Origin: Rhizobiales bacterium 2SD
Lineage (GTDB): Bacteria > Pseudomonadota > Alphaproteobacteria > Rhizobiales > Beijerinckiaceae
Reading direction: 5' to 3'
Assembly (NCBI GenBank): GCA_005502805.1
Contig: SCMY01000004.1
Span: forward strand, 62,001-126,000
Length of the DNA stretch: 64,000 nucleotides
In this document: positions 7,565 to 16,915 of the stretch, piece by piece
Layout of the letters: each line of letters opens with the position of its first letter
Numbering within the stretch: the stretch's first letter is position 1
Position numbers and translations under genes: made by a program
The notes under the pieces: generated by a model
The model's database searches: none
What the model was told of the DNA's origin: nothing
What the model saw: only the letters and a program-made list of their open reading frames with translations

Positions 7565-9018
7565 GTGCAAGACGCCCGGAGACAATCGCCCCGCGCCGGA
7601 TCGAACGGCTCGCGACCCTGCCGCTCTTCCACAAGCTGGAGGGGCGCAAGGTCGTGCTCGCGGGGGCGAGCGAGGGCGCGCTCTGGAAAGCCGAATTGCT
7701 CGCCGCCGCTGGCTCCGACCTGCTGATTTTCGCCAACGACCAGCCTGAGATGTTCGCCGGCCTCGCCGCCGACCCGCCGGCTGGTTCGGTGACCGTGCTT
7801 CCGCGCGCCTGGCAGGCTGATGATCTCGATGGCGCCGCGCTCGCCATCGCCGATGTCGAGTCGCTCGACGAAGCCAAGGCTTTCGCCGCCGCAGCACGGC
7901 AGAACGGCGTGCCGGCCAATGTCGTCGACAAGCCCGAGTTCTGCGATTTCGCCTTCGGCTCGTTGGTCAATCGCTCACCACTCGTGGTGGCGATCTCGAC
8001 GGACGGCGCCGCGCCGGTCTTCGGCCAGGCGATCCGGGCCAAGATCGAGGCGCTTCTGCCAGCGGGCCTTAAGGCTTGGGCCCAGGCAGCGCATGACTGG
8101 CGCCCGATGGTCAAGGCGCGCGAGCTCGCCTTCCCGTTGCGCCGCGATTTCTGGGAACGCTTCACCAGCCGCGCGCTCGCGGAGCCGCAGCGCCGGCCCG
8201 ACGAGAACGATCGGAACGACCTCTCTGCCGTGCTCGACGAGATCGAGCGTGGCGGCACGCCGAACGGCCGCGTCACACTGGTCGGCGCCGGTCCGGGCGA
8301 CCCGGAGCTGCTGACGCTGAAGGCGATCCGCGCGCTGCAGAGCGCCGACATCATCCTCTATGACGACCTGGTCTCGGCCGGCGTGCTCGAACTCGCCCGC
8401 CGCGAAGCCAAGCGCATGCTGGTCGGCAAGCAGGGCTACGGTCCGGCGGTGAAGCAGGACGACATCAATGCGATGCTGGTCTCGCTCGCCGGTCAGGGCA
8501 AGCATGTGGTCCGGCTGAAGGGCGGCGACCCCGGCATCTTCGGCCGCGCCGGCGAGGAGATCGAGGCCTGCCAGCGCGCCGGCATTCCGGTTTCGATCGT
8601 GCCCGGCATCTCGGCGGCGCAGGGCGCGGCCGCGTCGCTTGGTCTTTCACTGACCCACCGCGATCACGCCCGGCGCCTGCAATTCGTCACTGGCCATGCC
8701 CGCGATGGCAAGCTGCCGCAGGACCTCGACTGGAAGGCGCTTGCCGACCCGGCCGCCACCACGGCGCTCTATATGGCGCGCGCCACGCTGCCGCTGTTCC
8801 GCGAGAAGGCGCTCGCCGCCGGGCTCGATCCGGCGACGCCGGCGATCGCCGTGCTCGGTGCCACCACCCCGGCGGAAACGCGGATTGCCAGCACGATCGC
8901 AGAGCTTCCCGAGCGCCTCGGCGAGCTTCCGAGTCGGGGACCGGTCCTCGTCCTCATCGGCCACGCCATGGGCGCTGTGCTGCCGGCTGTGGCCGGTGTA
9001 AAATTGGCTCGAGGCTGA
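7561..9018 (+). CDS. cysG: Siroheme synthase CysG (trifunctional)
   Basis: CysG makes siroheme, the cofactor of CysI, from uroporphyrinogen III by two methylations, an NAD-dependent oxidation and iron insertion. The 485-residue protein has an N-terminal Rossmann domain (KVVLAGASEGALWKAELLAA, about residues 20-120), a linker, and a C-terminal SAM-dependent uroporphyrinogen methyltransferase domain from about residue 235 (VTLVGAGPGDPELLTLKA, then RLKGGDPGIFGR). Both halves are intact. It is the last gene of the unit, coupled to the preceding small membrane protein by ATGA. Confidence 0.95.
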   Translation: MSARRPETIAPRRIERLATLPLFHKLEGRKVVLAGASEGALWKAELLAAAGSDLLIFANDQPEMFAGLAADPPAGSVTVLPRAWQADDLDGAALAIADVESLDEAKAFAAAARQNGVPANVVDKPEFCDFAFGSLVNRSPLVVAISTDGAAPVFGQAIRAKIEALLPAGLKAWAQAAHDWRPMVKARELAFPLRRDFWERFTSRALAEPQRRPDENDRNDLSAVLDEIERGGTPNGRVTLVGAGPGDPELLTLKAIRALQSADIILYDDLVSAGVLELARREAKRMLVGKQGYGPAVKQDDINAMLVSLAGQGKHVVRLKGGDPGIFGRAGEEIEACQRAGIPVSIVPGISAAQGAAASLGLSLTHRDHARRLQFVTGHARDGKLPQDLDWKALADPAATTALYMARATLPLFREKALAAGLDPATPAIAVLGATTPAETRIASTIAELPERLGELPSRGPVLVLIGHAMGAVLPAVAGVKLARG

Positions 9019-9124
9019 TTGAACCAAACCGCCGGAGATGCGTTTTCTCTCTGGCGCGGAAAGTTTGGAAGGGCTCTACTGCCCTCCCCGGTTGAGTGAT
9101 GGCCGCCAATTCAGTACGTTCTGT

Positions 9125-9140
9125 TTGTTATTAAGAACAA
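9125..9140. promoter_or_regulatory. Inverted repeat upstream of sulfate-binding protein gene
   Basis: TTGTT and AACAA form a perfect 5-bp inverted repeat around ATTAAG, and the TTAA core is itself palindromic. It lies in the A/T-richest part of the 173-base gap between cysG and sbp, 51 bases before the sbp start. Further GTTC/GAAC half-sites surround it (9118-9149). This is a plausible operator or promoter zone for the sulfate transporter unit, supported only by symmetry and position. Confidence 0.35.
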
Positions 9141-9191
9141 GATTTGAACTGTTCCAACGGTTCGAAGCGCTGTTCAGCACGGAGCACTGAG

Positions 9192-10229
9192 ATGACGCGA
9201 CAGAGACTTCACCGCCTGCTGCAAGCCGGCTTGGCGCTCGGAGCCTTCGCCCTGTGCTTTGGCGTGATCAGCGGCGCCCGCGCCCAGACCGAGCTGCTCA
9301 ACGTCTCCTATGATCCGACGCGTGAGCTCTATCGCGAGATCAACGCGGCCTTCATCGCCGACTGGAACGCCAAGAACGCCAAGAAGATCAGCACGATCCG
9401 GCAGTCGCATGGCGGCTCGGGCGCGCAGGCCCGCACCGTGATCGACGGGCTGAATGCCGACGTGCTGACGCTGGCGCTCGCCGGCGACATCGACGCCGTC
9501 GCCGAGCGTTCGAAGAAGCTGCCGCTCGACTGGCAGAAGCGCCTGCCGCAGAACTCGTCGCCCTACACCTCGACCATCGTCTTCCTGGTCCGCAAGGGCA
9601 ATCCGAAGGCGATCAAGGACTGGGGCGACCTGGTGAAGCCGGGCGTGCAGATCATCACGCCGAACCCGAAGACCTCGGGCGGCGCGCGCTGGAACTATCT
9701 CGCCGCCTGGGCCTATGCCGAGAAGGCCTTCAACAAGGACGAGGCCAAGGTCCGTGACTATATCGGCAAGCTGCTCGCCAACGTCCCGGTGCTTGACACC
9801 GGCGCGCGCGGCGCGACCACGACCTTCACCCAGCGCGGCATCGGCGACGTCTTCCTGTCCTGGGAGAACGAGGCATTTCTGGCGCTGAAGGAGTTCGGCG
9901 AGGACAAGTTCGACATCATCGTGCCTTCGCTCTCGATCCTGGCTGAGCCGCCGGTCGCGGCGGTCGACGGTAATGTCGACGCCAAGGGCACCCGCGCCGA
10001 GGCGCAGGCCTATCTCGAATTCCTTTACACGCCGAAGGGCCAGGCGATCATCGCCAAGAACTATTATCGCCCGCGGAATCCGGAAGCCGCCGATCCCAAG
10101 GACATCGCTCGCTTCCCGAAGGTCGAGCTCGTCACCATCGATGAGAGCTTCGGCGGCTGGGCCAAGGCGCAGCCCACCCATTTCGGTGACGGCGGCACCT
10201 TCGACCAGCTTTACAAGCCGGCACGCTGA
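9192..10229 (+). CDS. sbp: Sulfate ABC transporter substrate-binding protein
   Basis: This periplasmic protein binds sulfate (possibly thiosulfate) and delivers it to the CysTWA importer. From the chosen start it has 345 residues with a signal peptide ending near ARAQ, then the family segments [18 protein letters not shown], the [11 protein letters not shown] loop that contacts the anion, and [17 protein letters not shown]. The ATG at 9192 has GGAG nine bases upstream and starts the signal peptide; the 9144 start would add a non-signal leader. It is two bases from cysT. Confidence 0.95.
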   Translation: MTRQRLHRLLQAGLALGAFALCFGVISGARAQTELLNVSYDPTRELYREINAAFIADWNAKNAKKISTIRQSHGGSGAQARTVIDGLNADVLTLALAGDIDAVAERSKKLPLDWQKRLPQNSSPYTSTIVFLVRKGNPKAIKDWGDLVKPGVQIITPNPKTSGGARWNYLAAWAYAEKAFNKDEAKVRDYIGKLLANVPVLDTGARGATTTFTQRGIGDVFLSWENEAFLALKEFGEDKFDIIVPSLSILAEPPVAAVDGNVDAKGTRAEAQAYLEFLYTPKGQAIIAKNYYRPRNPEAADPKDIARFPKVELVTIDESFGGWAKAQPTHFGDGGTFDQLYKPAR

Positions 10230-10231
10230 GC

Positions 10232-11077
10232 ATGACGGCGACGCTCTCCCGCTGGCGTGAGCCCAGCATCCTGCCAGGCTTCGGCCTGGCGTTGGGCATC
10301 ACCGTGACGGCGCTGTCGCTGATCGTGCTGATTCCGCTCGCCGCCCTCTTCATCAAGGCGGCGAGCGCCGGTCCCGCCGACATCTGGGCGGTCGCGACCT
10401 CGCCGCGCACGCTGGCGGCGCTGAAGCTCTCCTTCTTCGGGGCCTTCTTCGCGGCGACGGTCAATGCCGTCTTCGGGCTGATCCTGGCCTGGGTACTGGT
10501 CCGCTATGATTTCCCGGGCAAGCGCCTGATCGACGCTGCCGTCGACCTGCCCTTCGCCCTGCCGACGGCGGTTGCCGGCATCGCGCTGGCGGCGATCTAT
10601 GCACCGAACGGCTGGGTCGGCGGGCTGCTCGCGCCCTACAACATCAAGGTCGCCTATACCCCGCTCGGCGTGATGGTGGCGCTGATCTTCATCGGCCTGC
10701 CCTTTGTCGTGCGTACGATCCAGCCTGTGCTGGAGGAACTGCCGGCCGATATCGAGGAGGCTGCGGCGCTGCTCGGCGCCAGCCGCTGGCGTACCGTCTT
10801 CACCGTGCTGCTGCCGCCGGTGCTGCCGGCGCTGCTGACCGGCTTCGTGCTCGCCTTCGCGCGGGCGGTCGGCGAATACGGATCCGTGATCTTCATCGCC
10901 GGCAATGTGCCGATGGTCTCCGAGATCGCTCCGCTTCTGATCGTGATCCGGCTGGAGCAGTTCGACTATGCCGGGGCGGCTGTGGTCGCGACGATCATGC
11001 TCCTGCTCTCATTCTCGCTGATCCTGCTGGTCAACCTGATCCAGGCCAGCGCGCGCCGGAGGTTCGGCGATGTCTGA
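10232..11077 (+). CDS. cysT: Sulfate ABC transporter permease CysT (CysU)
   Basis: One of two inner-membrane permeases of the sulfate/thiosulfate importer. It is 281 residues with about six membrane segments, and carries the binding-protein-dependent transport signature around EEAAALLGASRWRTVFTVLLPPVLPALLTG, which docks onto CysA. The family marker ARAVGEYGSVIFIAGN is present. It starts two bases after sbp and overlaps cysW by eight bases. Confidence 0.95.
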   Translation: MTATLSRWREPSILPGFGLALGITVTALSLIVLIPLAALFIKAASAGPADIWAVATSPRTLAALKLSFFGAFFAATVNAVFGLILAWVLVRYDFPGKRLIDAAVDLPFALPTAVAGIALAAIYAPNGWVGGLLAPYNIKVAYTPLGVMVALIFIGLPFVVRTIQPVLEELPADIEEAAALLGASRWRTVFTVLLPPVLPALLTGFVLAFARAVGEYGSVIFIAGNVPMVSEIAPLLIVIRLEQFDYAGAAVVATIMLLLSFSLILLVNLIQASARRRFGDV

Positions 11078-11963
11078 CGCCAGCCTGCCCTATCAGATCG
11101 AGGATCTCGCCCCCGCCCGTGCGGCGCGGCGCATCAAGGGCGAATCCCGCATCGTCCAGTTCGCGCTGGTCGGCGTTTCGCTCGCCTTCCTCTGCCTCTT
11201 CCTGTTCCTGCCGCTGATCTCGGTGTTCGTCGAAGCCGGCGCCCGCGGCTGGCAGGCCTATCGCGAGGCGATCCTCGAGCCGGACGCGCTCGCGGCGATC
11301 CGCCTGACGCTGCTCGTCGCGGCGATCGCGGTGCCGTTCAACGTGATCGTCGGGCTCGCCGCCGCCTGGGCGATCGCCAAGTTCGAGTTCCGCGGCAAGA
11401 GCCTGCTGATCAGCTTCATCGACCTGCCCTTCTCGGTCTCGCCGGTGATCTCGGGCCTGGTCTTCGTGCTCCTCTTTGGAGCCCAGGGCTATTTCGGCCC
11501 CTGGCTCGCGGCCAATGACATCAAGATCATCTTCGCCGTGCCGGGCATCCTCCTGGCGACGATCTTCGTCACCTTCCCCTTCGTGGCGCGCGAACTGATC
11601 CCGCATATGCAGTCGCTCGGCTCGGCCGATGAGGAGACGGCGCTGACCCTCGGCGCCTCGCCCTGGCGCACCTTCTTCACGGTCACCCTGCCGAACGTGA
11701 AATGGAGCCTGTTCTACGGCGTGCTGCTCTGCAACGCCCGCGCCATGGGCGAGTTCGGCGCCGTCGCCGTCGTTTCCGGCAAGATCCGCGGCCTGACCAA
11801 CACCATGCCGCTGCATGTCGAGATCCTCTACAACGAGTACATGGGCGCCGCCGCCTTCGCCGTCGCCTCGCTGCTGGCGGGCCTCGCCCTCGTCACGCTC
11901 GTCCTGAAAACCGTGCTGGAATGGCGCTTCGCCGACGCGATCGCCGCCAGCCGCCGTCACTGA
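11070..11963 (+). CDS. cysW: Sulfate ABC transporter permease CysW
   Basis: The second permease of the sulfate importer, pairing with CysT in the inner membrane. It is 297 residues with about six membrane helices, the coupling segment DEETALTLGASPWRTFFTV, and the CysW-typical ARAMGEFGAVAVVSGKIRG. Its start lies inside the last codons of cysT, so the two permeases are translationally coupled. Confidence 0.95.
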   Translation: MSDASLPYQIEDLAPARAARRIKGESRIVQFALVGVSLAFLCLFLFLPLISVFVEAGARGWQAYREAILEPDALAAIRLTLLVAAIAVPFNVIVGLAAAWAIAKFEFRGKSLLISFIDLPFSVSPVISGLVFVLLFGAQGYFGPWLAANDIKIIFAVPGILLATIFVTFPFVARELIPHMQSLGSADEETALTLGASPWRTFFTVTLPNVKWSLFYGVLLCNARAMGEFGAVAVVSGKIRGLTNTMPLHVEILYNEYMGAAAFAVASLLAGLALVTLVLKTVLEWRFADAIAASRRH

Positions 11964-11975
11964 GTGGAAGAGCCC

Positions 11976-13022
<1,047 letters not shown>

Positions 13023-13088
13023 TGCCGCCCTCGCCTTCTGCCTGTCTGGCGGGTTATCCCTGAGACAGGACGAATGGAGGAGCGTGCA

Positions 13089-13526
13089 ATGAAGGCGCGG
13101 GCGAAATGGGTCGAGGGCATGGCCTTCATGGGCGAGGCCGGGAGCGGCCACTCCGTGATCATGGACGGCGCGCCTGAATATGGCGGCCGCAATATCGGCA
13201 TCCGGCCGATGGAGATGCTGTTGATCGGGCTCGCCGGCTGCACCGGCTTCGACGTCGTGCAGATCCTGAAGAAGGGCCGCGAGGCGGTGACCGGCTGCGA
13301 GGTCGAGGTCGAAGCCGAGCGCGCGACCGAGGACCCCAAGGTCTTCACCAGGATCCACATCGCCTATCGCGTCAGCGGTCGCGGCCTGTCGCAGGCCAAG
13401 GCCGAGCGCGCCGTCACATTGTCGAAGGAAAAGTACTGTTCCGCTTCGATCATGCTGGGCGCGACCGCCGAGATGAGCACCTCGCTCGTGGTCGTCGATG
13501 AACTGCAACAGGAGGCCGCGGAATGA
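13089..13526 (+). CDS. OsmC/Ohr family protein
   Basis: This 145-residue cytosolic protein is of the OsmC family, which reduces organic hydroperoxides or handles sulfur compounds through two cysteines. Both are present: Cys51 in LLIGLAGCTGFDV and Cys117 in KEKYCSAS. The ATG at 13089 is preceded by GGAGGAG; an ATG at 13074 would place that site inside the gene. It follows cysA by 66 bases and overlaps the rhodanese gene by ATGA, suggesting a thiol- or persulfide-related role within the sulfate unit. Substrate unknown. Confidence 0.9.
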   Translation: MKARAKWVEGMAFMGEAGSGHSVIMDGAPEYGGRNIGIRPMEMLLIGLAGCTGFDVVQILKKGREAVTGCEVEVEAERATEDPKVFTRIHIAYRVSGRGLSQAKAERAVTLSKEKYCSASIMLGATAEMSTSLVVVDELQQEAAE

Positions 13527-14386
13527 CGGATATCCCGACCTCGGGGCTCATATCTCCCGAAGTCCTGGCCAGGGCCCTCGGAACTCCCGGCCTTGTCATC
13601 ATCGACATCCGCGCTGCCGCCGAGGGAAGTCGCCAGGCCTTCGAAGCCGCACATATCCCCGGCGCCGTCCATAGCGACTACGCCGCCGATGGCTGGCGCG
13701 CCAAGGTCGGCAATGCGCCTGGCATGCTGCCGCCGCTCGATCATCTCGCCGAATTGGCGGGGCGGCTCGGCATCACCCCGCCGAGCAAAGTGGTGATCGT
13801 ACCCGCCGGACTCACAGCCAGCGACCTTGCCGCAGCGACGCGTGTCTACTGGACGCTGAAGCTGATCGGCCACGGCCAGCAGGCGATTCTCGATGGCGGC
13901 TTCAAAGGCTGGCAGACCTCTCCGGGGTTGCCGATCGAAACCGGGGCATCCAAGCCGGTCTCGGCCGCGCCCTACCCGATCGTGGTGCAGCAGAAGCTGC
14001 GCAGCACTGCCGATGCCACGCTGGTGGCCTCGCGCAGCAAGCTCGCAACGCTCGTCGACGCACGCTCGGCCAGCTATTTCGAAGGCAAGGAGAAGGCGGC
14101 CGAAGCAGCGCGCGCCGGCCATATTCCCGGCGCTGTCTCGCGGGATTATTCCGCGGCGTTCGACCCGGCGACCGGACGCTTCAGGCCGGTCGGAGACCTC
14201 GCCTCCCTCTTCGGCCAAGTGCCGAACGGCCCGGCGATTTCCTACTGCAATACCGGCCACACTGCCTCGCTCAACTGGTTCGTGATGGCGGAGCTGCTCG
14301 GGCGCGAGGAAGTATCGCTCTATGACGGCTCTATGACCGACTGGACACAGGACCCGGAACGGCCGGTCGAGGCAGGAGCCGCTTAG
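13523..14386 (+). CDS. Tandem-rhodanese sulfurtransferase
   Basis: The enzyme transfers sulfane sulfur from thiosulfate or 3-mercaptopyruvate to an acceptor through a cysteine persulfide. The 287-residue protein has two rhodanese domains. The N-terminal one (about residues 10-135) lacks a catalytic cysteine, reading VIVPAGLTASD where the active loop should be, as usual for this family. The C-terminal one (about 165-285) has Cys242 in SYCNTGHTAS. The loop does not separate thiosulfate from mercaptopyruvate specificity with certainty. Its ATGA overlap with the OsmC gene implies co-translation. Confidence 0.9.
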   Translation: MTDIPTSGLISPEVLARALGTPGLVIIDIRAAAEGSRQAFEAAHIPGAVHSDYAADGWRAKVGNAPGMLPPLDHLAELAGRLGITPPSKVVIVPAGLTASDLAAATRVYWTLKLIGHGQQAILDGGFKGWQTSPGLPIETGASKPVSAAPYPIVVQQKLRSTADATLVASRSKLATLVDARSASYFEGKEKAAEAARAGHIPGAVSRDYSAAFDPATGRFRPVGDLASLFGQVPNGPAISYCNTGHTASLNWFVMAELLGREEVSLYDGSMTDWTQDPERPVEAGAA

Positions 14387-14420
14387 CAGCGGCCCTGGCT
14401 CGCCGTCGTCGAAGCCCCGC

Positions 14421-14945
14421 TTACCGGCTGGTCGAAACCGAGCGGTTGCCCTGGCGGTCGACATGGACGCCGACACGTGTGCCATCGGCCTGTGTGGTCC
14501 AGGTCGAGGTGATGCCGGTGCGCGGATTATAGGTGGTGCGGCTGGGAGCGCCGGGCTGGCCGGCGCGCTGTCCGGCCGGGCGGAAGCCAGTACGCGCGAC
14601 ACCGTCCGGAGTGATCGTTGTCACGAAGCGATCACCGCTGGCGAGGCCGATCGAACGGATGCGCGTGCCGTCCGGCAGCACGGTCTCGGCCGAAGCGACG
14701 CCGACCTGATGCCGCATGGCGCCGCCACCGGCAGGCGGCCCGGCGGCGCGATCCGCGCGGCCAATGTGACCATAGCTGCTCGCAGGCTGACCCGGCTTCG
14801 GCTGGTTGTGGAACACGGCCCAGCGATCATCGCCCCCGCCGCCACCGCCGCCACCGCCCTCGCTGGCAAAAGCCGACGCCAGCGGTGCGGATAGGCAGAA
14901 CGCGATCAGAACCGTGCCCGAAGCGCGAAGGGAATGCGTAGCCAT
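14421..14945 (-). CDS. Secreted glycine-rich protein of unknown function
   Basis: I do not recognise the family. The 174-residue product has a signal peptide (about residues 1-26, ending near ASAFAS), then a run of nine glycines, then a Pro/Gly/Arg-rich segment. The C-terminal half reads like repeated short beta hairpins (LPDGTRIRS, TPDGVARTG, QADGTRVGV, DRQGNRSVS). It is convergent with the sulfurtransferase gene and separated from rimO by 268 bases. The product is probably periplasmic or outer-surface. Confidence 0.7.
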   Translation of the reverse strand: MATHSLRASGTVLIAFCLSAPLASAFASEGGGGGGGGGDDRWAVFHNQPKPGQPASSYGHIGRADRAAGPPAGGGAMRHQVGVASAETVLPDGTRIRSIGLASGDRFVTTITPDGVARTGFRPAGQRAGQPGAPSRTTYNPRTGITSTWTTQADGTRVGVHVDRQGNRSVSTSR

Positions 14946-15213
14946 AGCGACCTCCTGAAAGGTGTTGCGCAGCGGCTCGTGCCGTAGCGCTTAGGCACCA
15001 GGCTTCCATCGGTATCGGCGTGTACGGCCTCATCACCGGTGGGATATCGCTGGTTTGTCGCGGTTTCCGGGCTTTTCGCATTCCCTTCGCCAACAGGCTG
15101 CGGCGTCGGTGCAAGACGCGCGCATTTGCAAATTCGTCCAAAAAGGATCAAAGAGGCGCCGACCGCGCCGGCACTGCCGCGCCCTTATCTTCCATGTCAG
15201 AGTTCCGCCGCCG

Positions 15214-16533
15214 ATGAACGCCGTCGCGCCGAAAATCTCGTTCGTCTCCCTCGGGTGCCCGAAGGCGCTCGTCGATTCCGAACGCATCATCACCTCGCTG
15301 CGCTCGGAGGGCTACGAGCTCAGCAAGAGCCATGCTGGCGCCGACGTCGTCATCGTCAACACTTGCGGCTTCCTCGACAGCGCCAAGCAGGAATCGCTCG
15401 AGGCGATCGGCTCGGCCATGGCCGAGAACGGCAAGGTCATCGTCACCGGCTGCATGGGCGCCGAACCCGAGCAGATTCGCGACGCCTTCCCGAACCTGCT
15501 CGCGATCACCGGCCCGCAGGCCTATGAGAGCGTCGTCTCGGCCGTGCACCAGGCGGTGCCGCCCAAGCACGATCCCTTCATCGACCTCGTGCCCGACCAG
15601 GGCATCAAGCTGACGCCGCGGCACTATGCCTATCTCAAGATTTCAGAGGGTTGCAATAATCGCTGCAGCTTCTGCATCATCCCGAAATTGCGCGGCGATC
15701 TGGTCTCGCGGCCGATCGGCGACGTGCTGCGCGAGGCCGAGAAGCTGGTCAAGGCCGGCGTCAAGGAACTGCTGGTGATCTCGCAGGATACCAGCGCCTA
15801 CGGGCTCGACATCAAATACGCGCCCTCGATGTGGAAGGACCGCGAGGTCCGCACCCGCTTCTTCGAACTGGCGCGCGAGCTCGGCCAGATGGGCGTCTGG
15901 GTGCGGATGCACTATGTCTACCCCTACCCGCATGTCGACGAGGTCATCCCGCTGATGGCGGAGGGGCATGTGCTGCCCTATCTCGACATCCCGTTCCAAC
16001 ATGCCTCGCCCTCCGTGCTGAAGGCGATGCGCCGGCCCGCCCATCACGAGAAGACGCTGGAGCGGATCCGGAAATGGCGGGAGATCTGCCCGGACCTCGC
16101 CATCCGCTCGACCTTCATCGTCGGCTTCCCCGGCGAGACGGAAGGAGATGTCGACTTCCTGCTCGACTGGCTGAAGGAAGCGAAGCTGGAGCGCGTCGGC
16201 TGCTTCAAATACGAGCCGGTCAAGGGCGCGACCGCCAATGACCTCGGCCTGCCGCTGGTCGACGAGGACGAGAAGGAGGCGCGCTGGCACCGCTTCATGA
16301 AGACGCAGGCCGAGGTTTCGGCCCGTATCGTCAAGAGCCGTGTCGGCAAGCGCATTCCGGTGATCATCGACGAAGCCGGGCCGACCGTCGCCAGGGGGCG
16401 TTCGAAATGGGACGCGCCCGAGATCGACGGCAATGTCTATGTGTCGAGCCGCCGGCCGCTGCGGCCGGGCGATATCGTCACGGTGAAGATCGAGCGTGCC
16501 GACGCCTATGACCTGCACGGGATGGCGGTCTGA
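15214..16533 (+). CDS. rimO: Ribosomal protein uS12 methylthiotransferase RimO
   Basis: RimO adds a methylthio group to an aspartate of ribosomal protein uS12 by radical-SAM chemistry. The chosen start gives 439 residues, the family length; a start at 15055 would add 53 unrelated residues. Auxiliary-cluster cysteines are Cys15, Cys51 and Cys80, and the radical-SAM triad Cys147, Cys151 and Cys154 sits in [15 protein letters not shown] domain ends the protein. Its TGA abuts the stop of the opposite-strand small gene, forming TGATCA. Confidence 0.95.
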   Translation: MNAVAPKISFVSLGCPKALVDSERIITSLRSEGYELSKSHAGADVVIVNTCGFLDSAKQESLEAIGSAMAENGKVIVTGCMGAEPEQIRDAFPNLLAITGPQAYESVVSAVHQAVPPKHDPFIDLVPDQGIKLTPRHYAYLKISEGCNNRCSFCIIPKLRGDLVSRPIGDVLREAEKLVKAGVKELLVISQDTSAYGLDIKYAPSMWKDREVRTRFFELARELGQMGVWVRMHYVYPYPHVDEVIPLMAEGHVLPYLDIPFQHASPSVLKAMRRPAHHEKTLERIRKWREICPDLAIRSTFIVGFPGETEGDVDFLLDWLKEAKLERVGCFKYEPVKGATANDLGLPLVDEDEKEARWHRFMKTQAEVSARIVKSRVGKRIPVIIDEAGPTVARGRSKWDAPEIDGNVYVSSRRPLRPGDIVTVKIERADAYDLHGMAV

Positions 16534-16746
16534 TCAGGCAAGAGCGGCCGGCACAAGGCGCGGCATGCGGCGCAGCTGGGTAACCCGGCCGGTGCGGGGC
16601 TTGGACGACTTCTCGAAGACGACCTGCGCGTCGCTGATCTGAGTGGCGAGCTGGAATGCCGGACGGGCGGTGAGCTGCGTCTGGAGCGCCATCGCGATGA
16701 TGGCGAAGGAGAGGATGAAACCGACGCGGCGAAGAAACGGGGACAT
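16534..16746 (-). CDS. 70-residue small protein with one hydrophobic segment
   Basis: I do not recognise this protein. It has an N-terminal hydrophobic stretch (about residues 8-28) that could be a signal peptide or membrane anchor, then a basic C-terminal half. It is tail-to-tail with rimO, the two stop codons touching. No good Shine-Dalgarno sequence precedes the ATG, and an 8-bp inverted repeat ends seven bases before it, so translation may be weak or controlled. It could be a spurious frame. Confidence 0.45.
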   Translation of the reverse strand: MSPFLRRVGFILSFAIIAMALQTQLTARPAFQLATQISDAQVVFEKSSKPRTGRVTQLRRMPRLVPAALA

Positions 16747-16752
16747 GACGTA

Positions 16753-16779
16753 AGGACCAAAGTTCTTGTTGTTGGTCCT
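16753..16779. repeat. 8-bp inverted repeat next to small gene start
   Basis: AGGACCAA (16753-16760) pairs perfectly with TTGGTCCT (16772-16779) around an 11-base loop. It lies directly upstream of the minus-strand start at 16746. On the minus transcript the stem includes the only AGGA, so it could mask ribosome binding, or it may be an operator. Confidence 0.45.
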
Positions 16780-16915
16780 GCTTTGCCGGCTCCAGGTGCG
16801 CTTTCGCTTTCAGGTTTCGAAGCTTTCGATTTTTTCTTCCGAAACGGAAACGGCCGCCTTGAAGGGCGGGTCGCCAGATGTGCTGTCACAGTCTCGGCGG
16901 CGCTCTGAAGCGCGG

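Noticed and set aside
9070..9085. Possible terminator after cysG (AGGGC...GCCCT)
   Set aside because: Stem of only five pairs with no T-rich run; not convincing.
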